DNA of 64,000 bases. It comes from Aminiphilus circumscriptus DSM 16581. GTDB lineage: Bacteria > Synergistota > Synergistia > Synergistales > Aminiphilaceae. This document shows, in pieces, positions 35,530 through 44,583 of the stretch. Position 1 is the first letter of the stretch. Every line of letters begins with the position of its first letter. Under the pieces are notes generated by a model, which worked only from the letters and a program-made list of their open reading frames with translations, was not told the DNA's origin and made no database searches. A program made the translations under genes and the position numbers. The stretch is taken from positions 614,473 to 678,472 of the forward strand of contig NZ_JAFY01000005.1 of assembly GCF_000526375.1 (NCBI RefSeq). The letters are read 5' to 3'.

Positions 35530-36743
35530 ACGGACACATTTACGATTTCGACACGATCTACGACCGAGTTCCCACCTACGCGAAAAAGTGGCATCCATCC
35601 TCTCTGGAGCCGATCTTCGGCTCCGGCGACGTGCTTCCCCTGTGGATCGCCGACATGGATTTCGCGGCTCCACCTGAAGTGGTGGCGGCACTCCGGGAAC
35701 GGACGGAGCATCCCGTGTTCGGATACACCATGCGTAGCCCCGCGTTCTTCGAATCCGTGGCGGCATGGACGGAACGACGCTATGGTTGGGAAATCCATCC
35801 CGACTGGATCGTGCCCTGCCCCGGCGTGGTTCCCGGCATCGCTCTGACGATCCGGGCCTTTACGCTCCCCGGCGAGGGGGTTGTCATCCAGAGCCCCGTG
35901 TATCCCCCGTTCTTCGAAAGCATCAACAAGAACAACCGCGTCACCACCGTCAATCGTCTCGTCGAAAAAAACGGAACCTGGGAAATGGATCTGGACGACC
36001 TCGAGAGATGTCTTGGAGAAAACGCCTCTCTGCTCCTCAGCTGCAGCCCCCACAATCCCGTGGGACGGGTCTGGAAACGGGCGGAACTCGAGGCCATGGC
36101 GGAGCGTGCGCTCCGCTCGGGAACACTTCTCGTCTCCGACGAGATCCACGCGGACATCGTCTTCAGAGGTCACGCACATCTTCCTCTGGCCTCCCTCGCA
36201 CCGGAGGTCGCCGCACGAACGGTGACACTCCTCGCCCCGAGCAAGACCTTCAATATCGCGGGACTGCAGACGTTTCTGGCGATCATCCCTGACCCGGATC
36301 TGCGCCGTGCCTTCAGAAACGAACTGGAGAGCCTACACCTCGAAGGAGGCAATCTCTTCGGCATGCTCGCCCTCGAAATCGCCTACGGAAAGGGTGAACC
36401 CTGGCTGGAGGCACTCCTCGCCTACCTCGAAGACAACCTCGACTTCCTCGGAAATTTCCTGCGGGACCGTCTTCCTTCGGTCGGCTACGTCCGACCCGAG
36501 GGCACCTATGTGGCGTGGCTCGATTTCCGCGCACTGGGACTCGCCCCGGAGGAGCTGCAGCGCTTCCTCGTCCATGAGGCGCGCCTGGCCCTCAACGCCG
36601 GAACGAGCTTCGGCCCCGGCGGTGAAGGCTTCGCCCGCCTCAATTTCGCCTGCCCGCGGACGCTTTTGTCGGAAGCCTTGACGCGTCTCGCCGATGCCGT
36701 GTTCCGCCTGGAGGGAAGGAGGTGCTGCCCGACAGAGGCGTAA
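35526..36743 (+). CDS. patB: PatB/MalY-type cystathionine beta-lyase/aminotransferase
   Basis: 405 residues from GTG 35526, overlapping the previous stop, with AAGGAGGAG upstream. PLP fold-type I: LPLWIADMDFAAPPEV and GYTMRS (N-terminal MalY signature), CSPHNPVGRVW, SDEIHADIVF, and Lys240 in APSKTFNIAGLQ. Members cleave C-S bonds of cystathionine or cysteine or act as aminotransferases; in lysine biosynthesis PatA/PatB-like enzymes can make amino-DAP intermediates. Substrate uncertain; coupling to a peptide-binding protein suggests use on imported amino acids. Confidence 0.88.
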   Translation: MNGHIYDFDTIYDRVPTYAKKWHPSSLEPIFGSGDVLPLWIADMDFAAPPEVVAALRERTEHPVFGYTMRSPAFFESVAAWTERRYGWEIHPDWIVPCPGVVPGIALTIRAFTLPGEGVVIQSPVYPPFFESINKNNRVTTVNRLVEKNGTWEMDLDDLERCLGENASLLLSCSPHNPVGRVWKRAELEAMAERALRSGTLLVSDEIHADIVFRGHAHLPLASLAPEVAARTVTLLAPSKTFNIAGLQTFLAIIPDPDLRRAFRNELESLHLEGGNLFGMLALEIAYGKGEPWLEALLAYLEDNLDFLGNFLRDRLPSVGYVRPEGTYVAWLDFRALGLAPEELQRFLVHEARLALNAGTSFGPGGEGFARLNFACPRTLLSEALTRLADAVFRLEGRRCCPTEA

Positions 36744-36880
36744 CGAGCACTTCGTGACGTGCGCTTTGAGATCCCTGCCGGCGAAAACGGCAGGAACGGC
36801 GGCCGCATCCGGCGGCAATGCCCGTCGGAGTCCGGCATCACCGAGAAAGGGCAACAATCTCGAGGAGGGATTCGAAAGCC

Positions 36881-38041
36881 ATGAAAAAGTTCGCGATAGT
36901 TCTCGCCTGTGCCGTGTTGTGTCTCTTCGTCGGTACCGCCCTTGCGGAGGAAGTCGTCAAGATCGGACACACCGTCTCTCTCACGGGAGGAGCCTCCATG
37001 TGGGGGCAGTCCGAGAAGCGGGCACTGGAGATGCTCATCGAAAAACTCAATGCCGAAGGCGGTGTGCTAGGCAAGAAAATCGTCCTCGTCTCCTACGACA
37101 ACCGGAACGACGCGGTGGAAGCGGTGAACGTGGCACGGCGCCTCGTGGAGGACGGTGTCGTGGCCGTCATCGGCCCCGCCCAGAGCGGCAATGCCATCGC
37201 CTCGGCACCGATTTTCGAAAAGGCGCAGATTCCCATGGTGGTCACCACCGCCACGAACCCCTACGTGACGCTGGACAAGAAGACCGGAAAGATCCGTCCC
37301 TTCGCCTTCCGCCCCTGCTTCATCGATCCCTTCCAGGGAACCGTGGCGGCTCGTTTCGCCTTCCGCGACCTCAAGGCGAAGACCGCGAGCATCCTGTACG
37401 ACGTTGGAAGCGATTACGGCCAGTGGCTCGCCAAATATTTCGAGGAGGCCTTCGTCAAGGAAGGCGGCAAGGTCGTCGCCAAGGAGGCCTTCCGCACGGA
37501 TGAACTCGACTACCGGGCGCAGCTCGGCAAGATGAAGGAACTCAATCCCGACGTGATCTTCATCCCCACCAGCCAGAAGGAAGCGGCCATGGCGGCCAAA
37601 CAGGCCCGGGATCTCGGTATCAAGGCGGTGCTCCTCGGCACGGACAACTGGGGCAGCCCAGATCTGATCGAACTCGGCGGTAGTGCCATCGACGGCGGCT
37701 TCTTCGTGAACCTCACGGACCTCGCGGATCCGGACATTCAGGACTTCGTCGCGGAATATCGCCAGAAGTTCGGCGAGGACCCGGTCCTTCCAAACCCCGT
37801 CATGGCCCAGGACGCGCTCCTGCTCATCGTGGACTCCATCAAGCGGGCGAATTCCTTTGAAGGCCCCAAGATCGCCGAGGCCATGGCCAACACGGTTGGA
37901 CTCAAGGTCACCAGTGGCACGCTCACCATCGACCCCACCACCCATGATCCTCTGGACAAGCCCGCAGTGATCCAGAAGGTGGACGTGACGAACAACTCTT
38001 TCCCCTTCCACATGAAGTTCTATCCCCAGGACGTGAAGTAG
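36881..38041 (+). CDS. livJ: Branched-chain amino acid ABC transporter binding protein (LivJ-like)
   Basis: 386 residues from ATG 36881 (GAGGAGGG upstream). Signal peptide KKFAIVLACAVLCLFVGTAL, cleaved near ALA-EE. Periplasmic-binding fold type I: KIGHTVSLTGGASMWGQSE, AVIGPAQSGNAIASAPIFEK, ILYDVGSDYGQW. First gene of a complete Liv set (livJ-livH-livMG-livF). Ligand could be Leu/Ile/Val or another amino acid or amide. Confidence 0.92.
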   Translation: MKKFAIVLACAVLCLFVGTALAEEVVKIGHTVSLTGGASMWGQSEKRALEMLIEKLNAEGGVLGKKIVLVSYDNRNDAVEAVNVARRLVEDGVVAVIGPAQSGNAIASAPIFEKAQIPMVVTTATNPYVTLDKKTGKIRPFAFRPCFIDPFQGTVAARFAFRDLKAKTASILYDVGSDYGQWLAKYFEEAFVKEGGKVVAKEAFRTDELDYRAQLGKMKELNPDVIFIPTSQKEAAMAAKQARDLGIKAVLLGTDNWGSPDLIELGGSAIDGGFFVNLTDLADPDIQDFVAEYRQKFGEDPVLPNPVMAQDALLLIVDSIKRANSFEGPKIAEAMANTVGLKVTSGTLTIDPTTHDPLDKPAVIQKVDVTNNSFPFHMKFYPQDVK

Positions 38042-38086
38042 CGGAGACCCGCCGGGAAACCCGGGAAAAAATCCCCTCTCCGACGC

Positions 38087-38130
38087 TGCGGGGATCGTTT
38101 TTTCGGAAACTCCGGAAAACGATCCCCGCA
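38087..38130 (+). terminator. Intercistronic stem-loop between livJ and livH
   Basis: TGCGGGGATCGTTTT (38087-38101) pairs perfectly with AAAACGATCCCCGCA (38116-38130), 14-base loop. 46 bases after livJ, 34 before livH. Hairpins here usually stabilise or partly terminate the abundant binding-protein message so that it exceeds the permease transcript. Confidence 0.75.
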
Positions 38131-38163
38131 ACGGGAGGAACGAATCAGGGAAAGGAGTCGCTC

Positions 38164-39036
38164 ATGCTCCTGCAGACGCTCATCACGGGACTGTCCATCG
38201 GAGGGATCTACGCCCTCATGGCTGTCGGCTATTCTCTCGTCTTCAGCGTGCTCAACTTCAGCAACTTCGCCCACGGCGCAGTGATCATGCTCGGCGCCTA
38301 CATCGGACTCGGGGTGGTTCGCTTTCTCGCTCCGGCCCTTCTTCCCGCGGTGGCCATCGCCATGATCGGCGCGGGCCTCCTCGCGGTTCTCAACGAGCGT
38401 CTCGCCTACTCCCTGCTCCGACGACGCAAGGCTCCCTCCCTCTACCTCATGATCAGCGCCATGGGATGCGCCGTCCTGCTGGAAAATCTCGTGTACGCCA
38501 CCATCGGATCCCGTTTCTACGCCTACCCGGAGTTCTTCGCCACGTCGGTGGTGACCCTCGCGGGAAGCACCGTGAGCCTCCTGGATCTCTTCGCCTTCAT
38601 TTTTTCCATCGGCGCCATCGGAGGACTGCATCTCTTCCTTACCCGCACCAAGACAGGAATCGCCATCCGCGCGGGCGTGGCGGACATGACCATGTGCTCC
38701 CTCATGGGGGTGAACCTGGACCGCCTCATCGCCGTGGTCTTCTTCCTCGCCGGAGCGTTCGCCGGTGTGGCGGGCATCTTCCTCGGCATCAAGTACCTGG
38801 TCTATCCCACCATGGGATGGATCACCAACAAAGCCTACATCGCCGCCGTCATCGGAGGGCTGGGAAGCCTTCCGGGGGCACTCATCGGCGGGCTCATTCT
38901 CGGCATCGTGGAAACCCTCGTCTCCACCTATATTTCCAGCGTCTATCGCGATCTCTTCAGCTTCGGCCTGCTCATCGCCCTGTTGCTCTATTTGCCCAAC
39001 GGTCTCCTGGGACGCGAGACAGGAGAAAAGGTATGA
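38164..39036 (+). CDS. livH: Branched-chain amino acid ABC transporter permease LivH
   Basis: 290 residues from ATG 38164 (AAAGGAG). About eight helices. LivH features: LITGLSIGGIYALMAVGYSL, NFSNFAHGAVIMLGAY and AVIGGLGSLPGALIGGLILG. Forms the membrane channel with the permease half of the next gene. Confidence 0.93.
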   Translation: MLLQTLITGLSIGGIYALMAVGYSLVFSVLNFSNFAHGAVIMLGAYIGLGVVRFLAPALLPAVAIAMIGAGLLAVLNERLAYSLLRRRKAPSLYLMISAMGCAVLLENLVYATIGSRFYAYPEFFATSVVTLAGSTVSLLDLFAFIFSIGAIGGLHLFLTRTKTGIAIRAGVADMTMCSLMGVNLDRLIAVVFFLAGAFAGVAGIFLGIKYLVYPTMGWITNKAYIAAVIGGLGSLPGALIGGLILGIVETLVSTYISSVYRDLFSFGLLIALLLYLPNGLLGRETGEKV

Positions 39037-39085
39037 CCCAAGGAACGAAGCACATCCGTTCCCACGCCAAGGAGGCGACCCAAGC

Positions 39086-40819
39086 ATGAACTACATTCTC
39101 TCCATCGTCACCCTCGCGTGCATCAACATGGTGGCCGTCCTCGGCGTAGCGGTCTTCACGGGATTCACCGGACTCTTCTCCCTGGGACACGCCGCGTTCG
39201 TGGGCATCGGCGCCTACACGTCAGCCATCCTCACCTACTACTACGACGCACCTTTCGCTCCGTCCCTCGTGGCGGGCATGATCGTCGCCGCCTGCGTGAG
39301 CCTCATCATCGGCATTCCCACCCTCAAGGCGAAACTGCGGAGCGACTATTTCGCCATCGCCATTCTGGGCTTCGGCGAAGGACTCCGGGTCCTGCTCGAA
39401 AATCTCGAGATCACCAACGGCGCCAGAGGGCTTCCGGGCATCGAACCCCACACGACACTTCCCGCGGTGCTTCTCGCTCTGGCGCTTTCCATCTGGGGCG
39501 TTCGGAACTTTCTCACCTCCCGATGGGGCAGCGCCTGCATCGCCATCCGGGAAGACCCCGTGGCGGCGGAAATGGCGGGGGTCAATCTCTTCCGCACCCG
39601 TCTCCTCTCCCTGCTCGTGAGCGCCGCCCTCTGCGGCCTCTCGGGAGGGCTTCTGGCGCATTATCTCTCGTTCATCCAGCCCGTCATGTTCACGCTCGTG
39701 CAGTCCACCATGCTTCTCGCCACGGTCATCGCCGGAGGCATGGGGAGCATCTCCGGCCCTCTGCTCGCCTCGTTCATCTTCATCGCCCTCCCCGAGGCAC
39801 TCCGGGTGGCCCAGATCTGGCGCCTCGTCGCCTACGGACTCGTGCTGGTCACCATCGTGGTCTACCGTCCTCAGGGATTGATGGGTTACACGGAGCTTCC
39901 GACGGTTCTGCGAAAATTCTTCGCCCCAGGCAAATCTTCTGCGACGCTTTCCACCATGCCGGCTTCGCCTCGGGAAAAATCCACCGGAGCGGTCCCAAAG
40001 ACCGAGACAGCGCCTTCCTCCTCCGGCGAGGGGGAGAAACCACCCCTGCTCCGCCTGGAGCACCTCACCAAGAACTTCGGTGGCATCCGTGCCGTGGATA
40101 CTCTCTCTCTGTCCGTTCCCGAAGGAGCCGTCTACGGCATCATCGGGCCGAACGGAGCGGGAAAGACCACAGTCTTCAACCTCATCACCCGGGTCTACCG
40201 CCCCGATGCAGGAGTCATTCTTTTCCGGGAGAGATCGCTCCTCGGTCTCGCTCCGGACGCCATCGTCCACGAGGGCATCGCCCGAACGTTCCAGAACATC
40301 CGGCTCTTCAACCGCCAATCCTGCCTGGAGAACGTACTCACCCCCCTTCGGCAGCGCGCTTCCTACGGTGTAGCCTCGGCGATCCTGCACCTGCCCTCGG
40401 TGGGACGCGCCGAGAGGGAACTGAAAACCCGGGCCATGGAACTGCTCACCGAGATGGAACTCGCCGCCTACGCGGACGCACCGGCGGCAACCCTGCCCTA
40501 CGGTCTCCAGCGCAAGCTCGAGATTGCCCGCGCTCTCGCGATGGGTCCCTCCCTCCTCCTCCTGGACGAACCGGCGGCGGGAATGAACCCCGAAGAGACC
40601 CGGGCGCTCTCCGCGCACATTCAGGAGATTCACCGGCGCTTCTCCCTGACGATCCTCGTGATCGAACACCACATGGACCTCATCATGCACATCTGCTCAC
40701 GCATCGCCGTCATCAATTTCGGTGCCCTCCTCGCCGAGGGAACGCCCGAGGAGATCCGCAAGGACGAACGCGTTCTCGAAGCCTATCTTGGAAAGGGGAA
40801 GAGCGATCATGCCGCGTGA
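39086..40819 (+). CDS. Fused LivM permease and LivG ATPase
   Basis: 577 residues from ATG 39086 (CAAGGAGG upstream). Residues 1 to about 285 are the LivM permease (GFTGLFSLGHAAFVGIGAYT, GFGEGLRVLLENLEITNGA, AGGMGSISGPL). A Pro/Ser/Thr/Glu-rich linker of about 45 residues follows. From about 330 there is a LivG-type ATPase: Walker A GPNGAGKTT near 353, GIARTFQNIRLF, LPYGLQRKLEIARAL in place of a canonical signature, LLLDEPAAGMNPEE, VIEHHMDLIM. These are normally two genes; no stop or frameshift is seen at the join. Overlaps livF by 11 bases. Confidence 0.93.
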   Translation: MNYILSIVTLACINMVAVLGVAVFTGFTGLFSLGHAAFVGIGAYTSAILTYYYDAPFAPSLVAGMIVAACVSLIIGIPTLKAKLRSDYFAIAILGFGEGLRVLLENLEITNGARGLPGIEPHTTLPAVLLALALSIWGVRNFLTSRWGSACIAIREDPVAAEMAGVNLFRTRLLSLLVSAALCGLSGGLLAHYLSFIQPVMFTLVQSTMLLATVIAGGMGSISGPLLASFIFIALPEALRVAQIWRLVAYGLVLVTIVVYRPQGLMGYTELPTVLRKFFAPGKSSATLSTMPASPREKSTGAVPKTETAPSSSGEGEKPPLLRLEHLTKNFGGIRAVDTLSLSVPEGAVYGIIGPNGAGKTTVFNLITRVYRPDAGVILFRERSLLGLAPDAIVHEGIARTFQNIRLFNRQSCLENVLTPLRQRASYGVASAILHLPSVGRAERELKTRAMELLTEMELAAYADAPAATLPYGLQRKLEIARALAMGPSLLLLDEPAAGMNPEETRALSAHIQEIHRRFSLTILVIEHHMDLIMHICSRIAVINFGALLAEGTPEEIRKDERVLEAYLGKGKSDHAA

Positions 40820-41618
40820 GTCGGATCACACCGTCCCGAACAGCGCCGCTCCCGAGACGGAGTCCGCCGGAACGGCTCCGGAAAGCGCATCGAAGCCCTT
40901 GCTCGTCGTGGAGGCCCTCGACGTGCACTACGGAAAGATCCACGCGGTTCGGGGCGTCTCCTTCGCGGTGGCTTCGGGAGAGATCGTGTCCATCGTCGGC
41001 GCGAACGGTGCGGGGAAATCCACCATCATGTGGGCGCTCACGGGAGTCGTCCGTTCATCGGGAGGTCGAGTCCTCTGGGACGGCGAGCCACTGCCGAAAT
41101 CCCCCCACGAGGTCGTCCGAAAAGGACTGGCCCTCGTTCCGGAGCGGCGTCGCCTTTTCGCCCCCCTTACGGTTCGGGAAAATCTCGTCATGGGCGCCTA
41201 TCTTCGCAAAGACAAGAATGTGGACAAGGACTACGAGCGGATCTTCACTCTCTTTCCCGTTCTGCGCCAGCGCCTCGGCCAGCTCGCGGGCACCCTTTCA
41301 GGTGGGGAGCAGCAGATGCTCGCCATTTCCCGGGCGCTCCTGAGCGCCCCGCGGATGCTCCTCTTCGACGAGCCCTCCCTGGGACTGGCGCCACGCATTG
41401 TGGAACAGCTCATGGAGACCATTGTGGAACTCCGCAATTCGGGCATCACCGTGCTCATGGTAGAACAGAACGCCGTGCAGGCCCTGGAGATCAGCGATCG
41501 GGCTCATGTCCTTGAAGCCGGAGCGCTCGTGAAGGGAGGAACGGGAAAAGAGCTGCTCGACGACCCGGCGGTGCGCTGCGCCTATCTGGGAGAAATCGCC
41601 CAGGATGCAACCGCCTGA
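40809..41618 (+). CDS. livF: Branched-chain amino acid ABC transporter ATPase LivF
   Basis: 269 residues from ATG 40809, inside the 3' end of livMG, with GGAAAGGGG upstream. A Ser/Pro/Glu-rich N-terminal tail of about 30 residues precedes the ATPase: Walker A GANGAGKSTIM, LALVPERRRLFAPLTV, LSGGEQQMLAISRAL, LLFDEPSLGLAP, VEQNAVQALEI. Partner of the LivG half in the Liv importer. Confidence 0.95.
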   Translation: MPRESDHTVPNSAAPETESAGTAPESASKPLLVVEALDVHYGKIHAVRGVSFAVASGEIVSIVGANGAGKSTIMWALTGVVRSSGGRVLWDGEPLPKSPHEVVRKGLALVPERRRLFAPLTVRENLVMGAYLRKDKNVDKDYERIFTLFPVLRQRLGQLAGTLSGGEQQMLAISRALLSAPRMLLFDEPSLGLAPRIVEQLMETIVELRNSGITVLMVEQNAVQALEISDRAHVLEAGALVKGGTGKELLDDPAVRCAYLGEIAQDATA

Positions 41619-41943
41619 TATCCAGACCGCCGGAACGGAGCGCGAACCGACCTCGTCCTGGTAAATCTCTTCCGGAGCGGCCAGGAACAGAGCGACGGCC
41701 CCGAAAAGCAATGCCCCGGAAAACGCTTCCGCACCCGAAAACAGCTGCCGTTGCACTCCGGACGTGGAAATCCGGAGTGCAACGCTCCGAAAAAACCACA
41801 CCCCATGCCCACCGGAGTTTTTGCGTCGGAGGATCGGCAGCCTTCTCGGAAACGGACTCGAATGGAACCGGCGTTTTGGTATGGTTTCGACGGTGCACCT
41901 TGGAGGAAACCAATACCGCCGATTCGTGTATAATTTCCGCATT
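41619..41943. promoter_or_regulatory. Intergenic region: livF terminator hairpin and TATAAT of the MFS gene
   Basis: No gene seen in 325 bases. GTTGCACTCCGGA (41750-41762) pairs perfectly with TCCGGAGTGCAAC (41771-41783), a terminator-like stem. TATAAT at 41929-41934 lies only 9 bases before the ATG at 41944, so the next message may be leaderless. No TTGACA is visible at the right distance. Confidence 0.5.
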
Positions 41944-43335
41944 ATGGCTGCCGAACAGATCTCCCCAACGGGAAAAGCCTCTCCGTCCATGCCGCAGGCG
42001 CCCGCATCAGGATCCTTGCTACGGGCGCTCCGCTCCCGGAATTATCGACTCTTCGTCACGGGACAGAGCGTCTCCCTCATCGGGTTCTGGATGCAACGGA
42101 TCGCCATGAGTTGGCTCGTCTACCGCCTCACCGATTCCCCCGTAGCCTTGGGAATCGTCGATTTTGTGGGACAGGTTCCCATACTTCTTTCCCTTTACAC
42201 AGGCGTTCTGCTCGAAAAATGGGATCTCCGGAAGACCGTTTTCGTCTGCCAGTTTCTCTCCATGTGCCAAGCTTTCATCCTCGCGGCGCTGACGCTCACG
42301 GGGAGGGTCCAGTATTGGCACGTTGTGGTTCTCTCATGCTTCATGGGGTTCATCAATGCCTTCGAACTCCCCGCCCGACAGTCCTTCGTCATCTTTATGG
42401 TGGACGACAAACAAGACCTTGGGAATGCCATCGGTCTCAATTCCTCCATCTTCAATCTCGCACGGCTCCTGGGTCCCACCTTGGGAGGCATCACGATCGC
42501 CACTGTGGGCGAAGGAATCTGTTTTCTCCTGAACGGCGTTTCTTATCTGGCGACTCTGGTCGCCATCGCCCTTATGCGCCTCACCCGGAAGCCCATCGCA
42601 AAACCCGACGAAGAAGACGGCGTCCGACAGAGCAAGATGGCGGACTTCCGCGAGGGATGGCGCTACGTCACCACCTTCGAACCCATCCGGGACATCCTCC
42701 TCGCTCTGGCGCTCCTCTCCATCTTCGGCCTTCCCTACCTGATCCTGCTTCCCGTCTTCGCCCGGGAAATCCTTCACGGCGGTCCAAAAACGCTGGGTTT
42801 TCTCCTTACCGCATCAGGGGTCGGCGCATTGACGGGTTCGATCATGATCGCGCTCCGAAAGACTCCCGTCGGACTCAGCAGGGTTGTGGCCTATACGCTC
42901 ACGGGATTCGGATGCGCCACCGGGGCCTTCGCCCTTTCCCGGTGGTTTCCGCTCTCCCTTCCTCTCATGGCGTTTGTGGGCTTTGCCATGGTGGTGACCC
43001 TCGTCTCCTGTAATACCCTCGTACAGACTCTCGTGGACGACGACAAACGCAACCGCGTCATGGGAATCTATATCTTCGCCCTCAATGGAATGGGCCCTGC
43101 GGGAAGCCTCCTTCTCGGCTGGCTTGCCTCCATCATAGGTGCACCACTCGCCCTTGCGTCGGGTTCCGCAATCTGTATCGTCACGGGCATCGTCTTCTGG
43201 CGCAGGCTGCCCCGTCTCTGGACCCAAGCCGTTCCCATCTACCGAGCAAAGGGACTGCTTCCCCAGGAAGACGCCTTCGAAAATGCCCCCTCCGCGGGGG
43301 CTGAACCGGCGTCCGCTTCGACCTCCACAACGTAG
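41944..43335 (+). CDS. MFS transporter, EntS-like (DHA3)
   Basis: 463 residues from ATG 41944; the frame is open upstream to 41764 but the TATAAT at 41929 argues for this start, and no ribosome-binding site is present. Twelve helices; RNYRLFVTGQSVSLIGFWMQ is the family's N-terminal pattern, with FELPARQSFVIFMVDD and LNSSIFNLARLLGPTLGG as in enterobactin exporter EntS and related effectors. Substrate unknown. A strong terminator lies downstream at 43451. Confidence 0.85.
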   Translation: MAAEQISPTGKASPSMPQAPASGSLLRALRSRNYRLFVTGQSVSLIGFWMQRIAMSWLVYRLTDSPVALGIVDFVGQVPILLSLYTGVLLEKWDLRKTVFVCQFLSMCQAFILAALTLTGRVQYWHVVVLSCFMGFINAFELPARQSFVIFMVDDKQDLGNAIGLNSSIFNLARLLGPTLGGITIATVGEGICFLLNGVSYLATLVAIALMRLTRKPIAKPDEEDGVRQSKMADFREGWRYVTTFEPIRDILLALALLSIFGLPYLILLPVFAREILHGGPKTLGFLLTASGVGALTGSIMIALRKTPVGLSRVVAYTLTGFGCATGAFALSRWFPLSLPLMAFVGFAMVVTLVSCNTLVQTLVDDDKRNRVMGIYIFALNGMGPAGSLLLGWLASIIGAPLALASGSAICIVTGIVFWRRLPRLWTQAVPIYRAKGLLPQEDAFENAPSAGAEPASASTSTT

Positions 43336-43450
43336 CCGAAAAACACTTTTTGGAAAGCGCTTCTTCTTTTGGTATAGCGATCAGCGATCCGAGTGACGTT
43401 GAGACTCTCGTGCTGGGGCTCGCGCAATACGCCGTTATAGCTGATGGCTT

Positions 43451-43488
43451 CTGTTTTCCGGTTGTTCTCCGGAAAACAGGAGTTTTTT
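43451..43488 (+). terminator. Rho-independent terminator after the MFS gene
   Basis: CTGTTTTCCGG (43451-43461), 7-base loop, CCGGAAAACAG (43469-43479), then GAGTTTTTT. Classic stem plus T run, 115 bases after the MFS stop. Confidence 0.85.
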
Positions 43489-43564
43489 ATCTTCTTCGCT
43501 TTTTTGCTTCTGGGAGGAATGTTGAGAACTGTGTTCGCCATTGAGTCATGCAAGAGGAAGTTGC

Positions 43565-43860
43565 GTTGTGTGCGTCACGTTGTGCAAAAAGGTTTTTAGG
43601 GCCGCCAGCGGCCGCCAGCGGCGATGAGCCGCACTTTTTCAGGAGTTCTTTTTTTTTGTTTGATCAACAAATCTGTGTTGAGGTAGCGACTGGATTTCAG
43701 CATTTCAGCCATACCTCGTGGATTTTGACGCACAGTACCCGTACGTGTCGCTTGTCCTCCCGGTTGCTGCCGATGGGGAAATCTGTATCGTCCGGAAACG
43801 TCCCGCTCCGCTCTTAGAGGGTTCCTCGTAGCGGACGTCTGAATTCTGTACAATGCCCGT
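43565..43860 (-). mobile_element. IS256 relic with intact left terminus
   Basis: Begins with GTTGTGTGCGTCACGTTG, the element's end, then minus-strand remains of the transposase C-terminus (SSRYLNTDLLIKQKKRTPEK) and, after an internal deletion, sequence like the central part (upstream of GAATTCTGTACAATGCC). It includes a short tandem duplication GGCCGCCAGC. Non-functional. Confidence 0.75.
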
Positions 43861-44133
43861 CCGTTGTCTTTTCGACGGAGAAAAAACGGTCTCCCGAAAA
43901 TCGGCGCAGCACTTTCCACCTTCGACCGTTGCCTTTCCAACCCTTTGGAAATCTCTGAATAAGGCTGCGTCAGCCCCGCAGGGCGCCTCGCAGAGCCTGA
44001 TGCGATCCGAGTCAAGGGAAAGCGAAAGGTTTTTATTCAGGGCTTCCTTTGGATTTACCCCAATGCCACGCCTAGAGAACGTCATGGTCTTTTCTGTAAA
44101 GATGAGAACACCTGTTACGAAGGAGGAACGAGC
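43861..44133. other. Intergenic DNA upstream of mgsA, mostly a MITE candidate
   Basis: No gene. Apart from the 96-bp repeat-bounded element listed separately, it holds the leader of mgsA with ACGAAGGAGG before the ATG at 44134. I see no clear promoter hexamers. Confidence 0.4.
43950..44045. mobile_element. MITE candidate, 96 bp
   Basis: Ends AATCTCTGAATAA and TTATTCAGGGCTT form a 13-bp inverted repeat (11/13). The flanks carry the 8-bp direct repeat CCTTTGGA (43942-43949, 44046-44053). It is too short to encode a protein. A copy of one end, TTTATTCAGGGCTTCC, recurs at 45733 next to another IS256 relic. Confidence 0.55.
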
Positions 44134-44583
44134 ATGAAACACATCGGCCTCATCGCCCACGACGAATGTAAATCCGATCTTTTGAAATGGGTGGGGAAAC
44201 ACCTGACGGCCCTCGAACCGCACCATCTTTTCGCCACGGGAACCACCGGCGGGTTACTCACGGAGACCTATCCGAACCTCCTCGTCTCCCGTTTCCGCAG
44301 CGGCCCGCTTGGAGGAGACCAGCAAATGGGCTCGGCCATCGCCGAAAAGACCATCGACCTGCTTATTTTCTTCATCGATCCTCTGGGAACGCATCCCCAC
44401 GATGTGGACATCAAGGCGCTTTTGCGCCTGGCGGTTCTCTACGACGTGCCCTCGGCCTTCAACGAGGCCACGGCGGACTTCCTCGTGTCAAGTCCGCATT
44501 TTCAGGGCCCCTACGAACCACACGAAAGGGACCATGGCAAATATCTGGCCCGCTTCGCCGCGAAAAATCGGACCTCTCAGTGA
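44134..44583 (+). CDS. mgsA: Methylglyoxal synthase
   Basis: 149 residues from ATG 44134 (GAAGGAGGAAC). Converts dihydroxyacetone phosphate to methylglyoxal and phosphate, a bypass of lower glycolysis under phosphate limitation. Family marks: IALIAHDE-type start (HIGLIAHDECKS), LFATGTTGGLL, SGPLGGDQQMGS and FFIDPLGTHPHDVDIKALLR, which carries the catalytic Asp and His. The stop overlaps the stop of the convergent EamA gene by seven bases. Confidence 0.95.
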   Translation: MKHIGLIAHDECKSDLLKWVGKHLTALEPHHLFATGTTGGLLTETYPNLLVSRFRSGPLGGDQQMGSAIAEKTIDLLIFFIDPLGTHPHDVDIKALLRLAVLYDVPSAFNEATADFLVSSPHFQGPYEPHERDHGKYLARFAAKNRTSQ

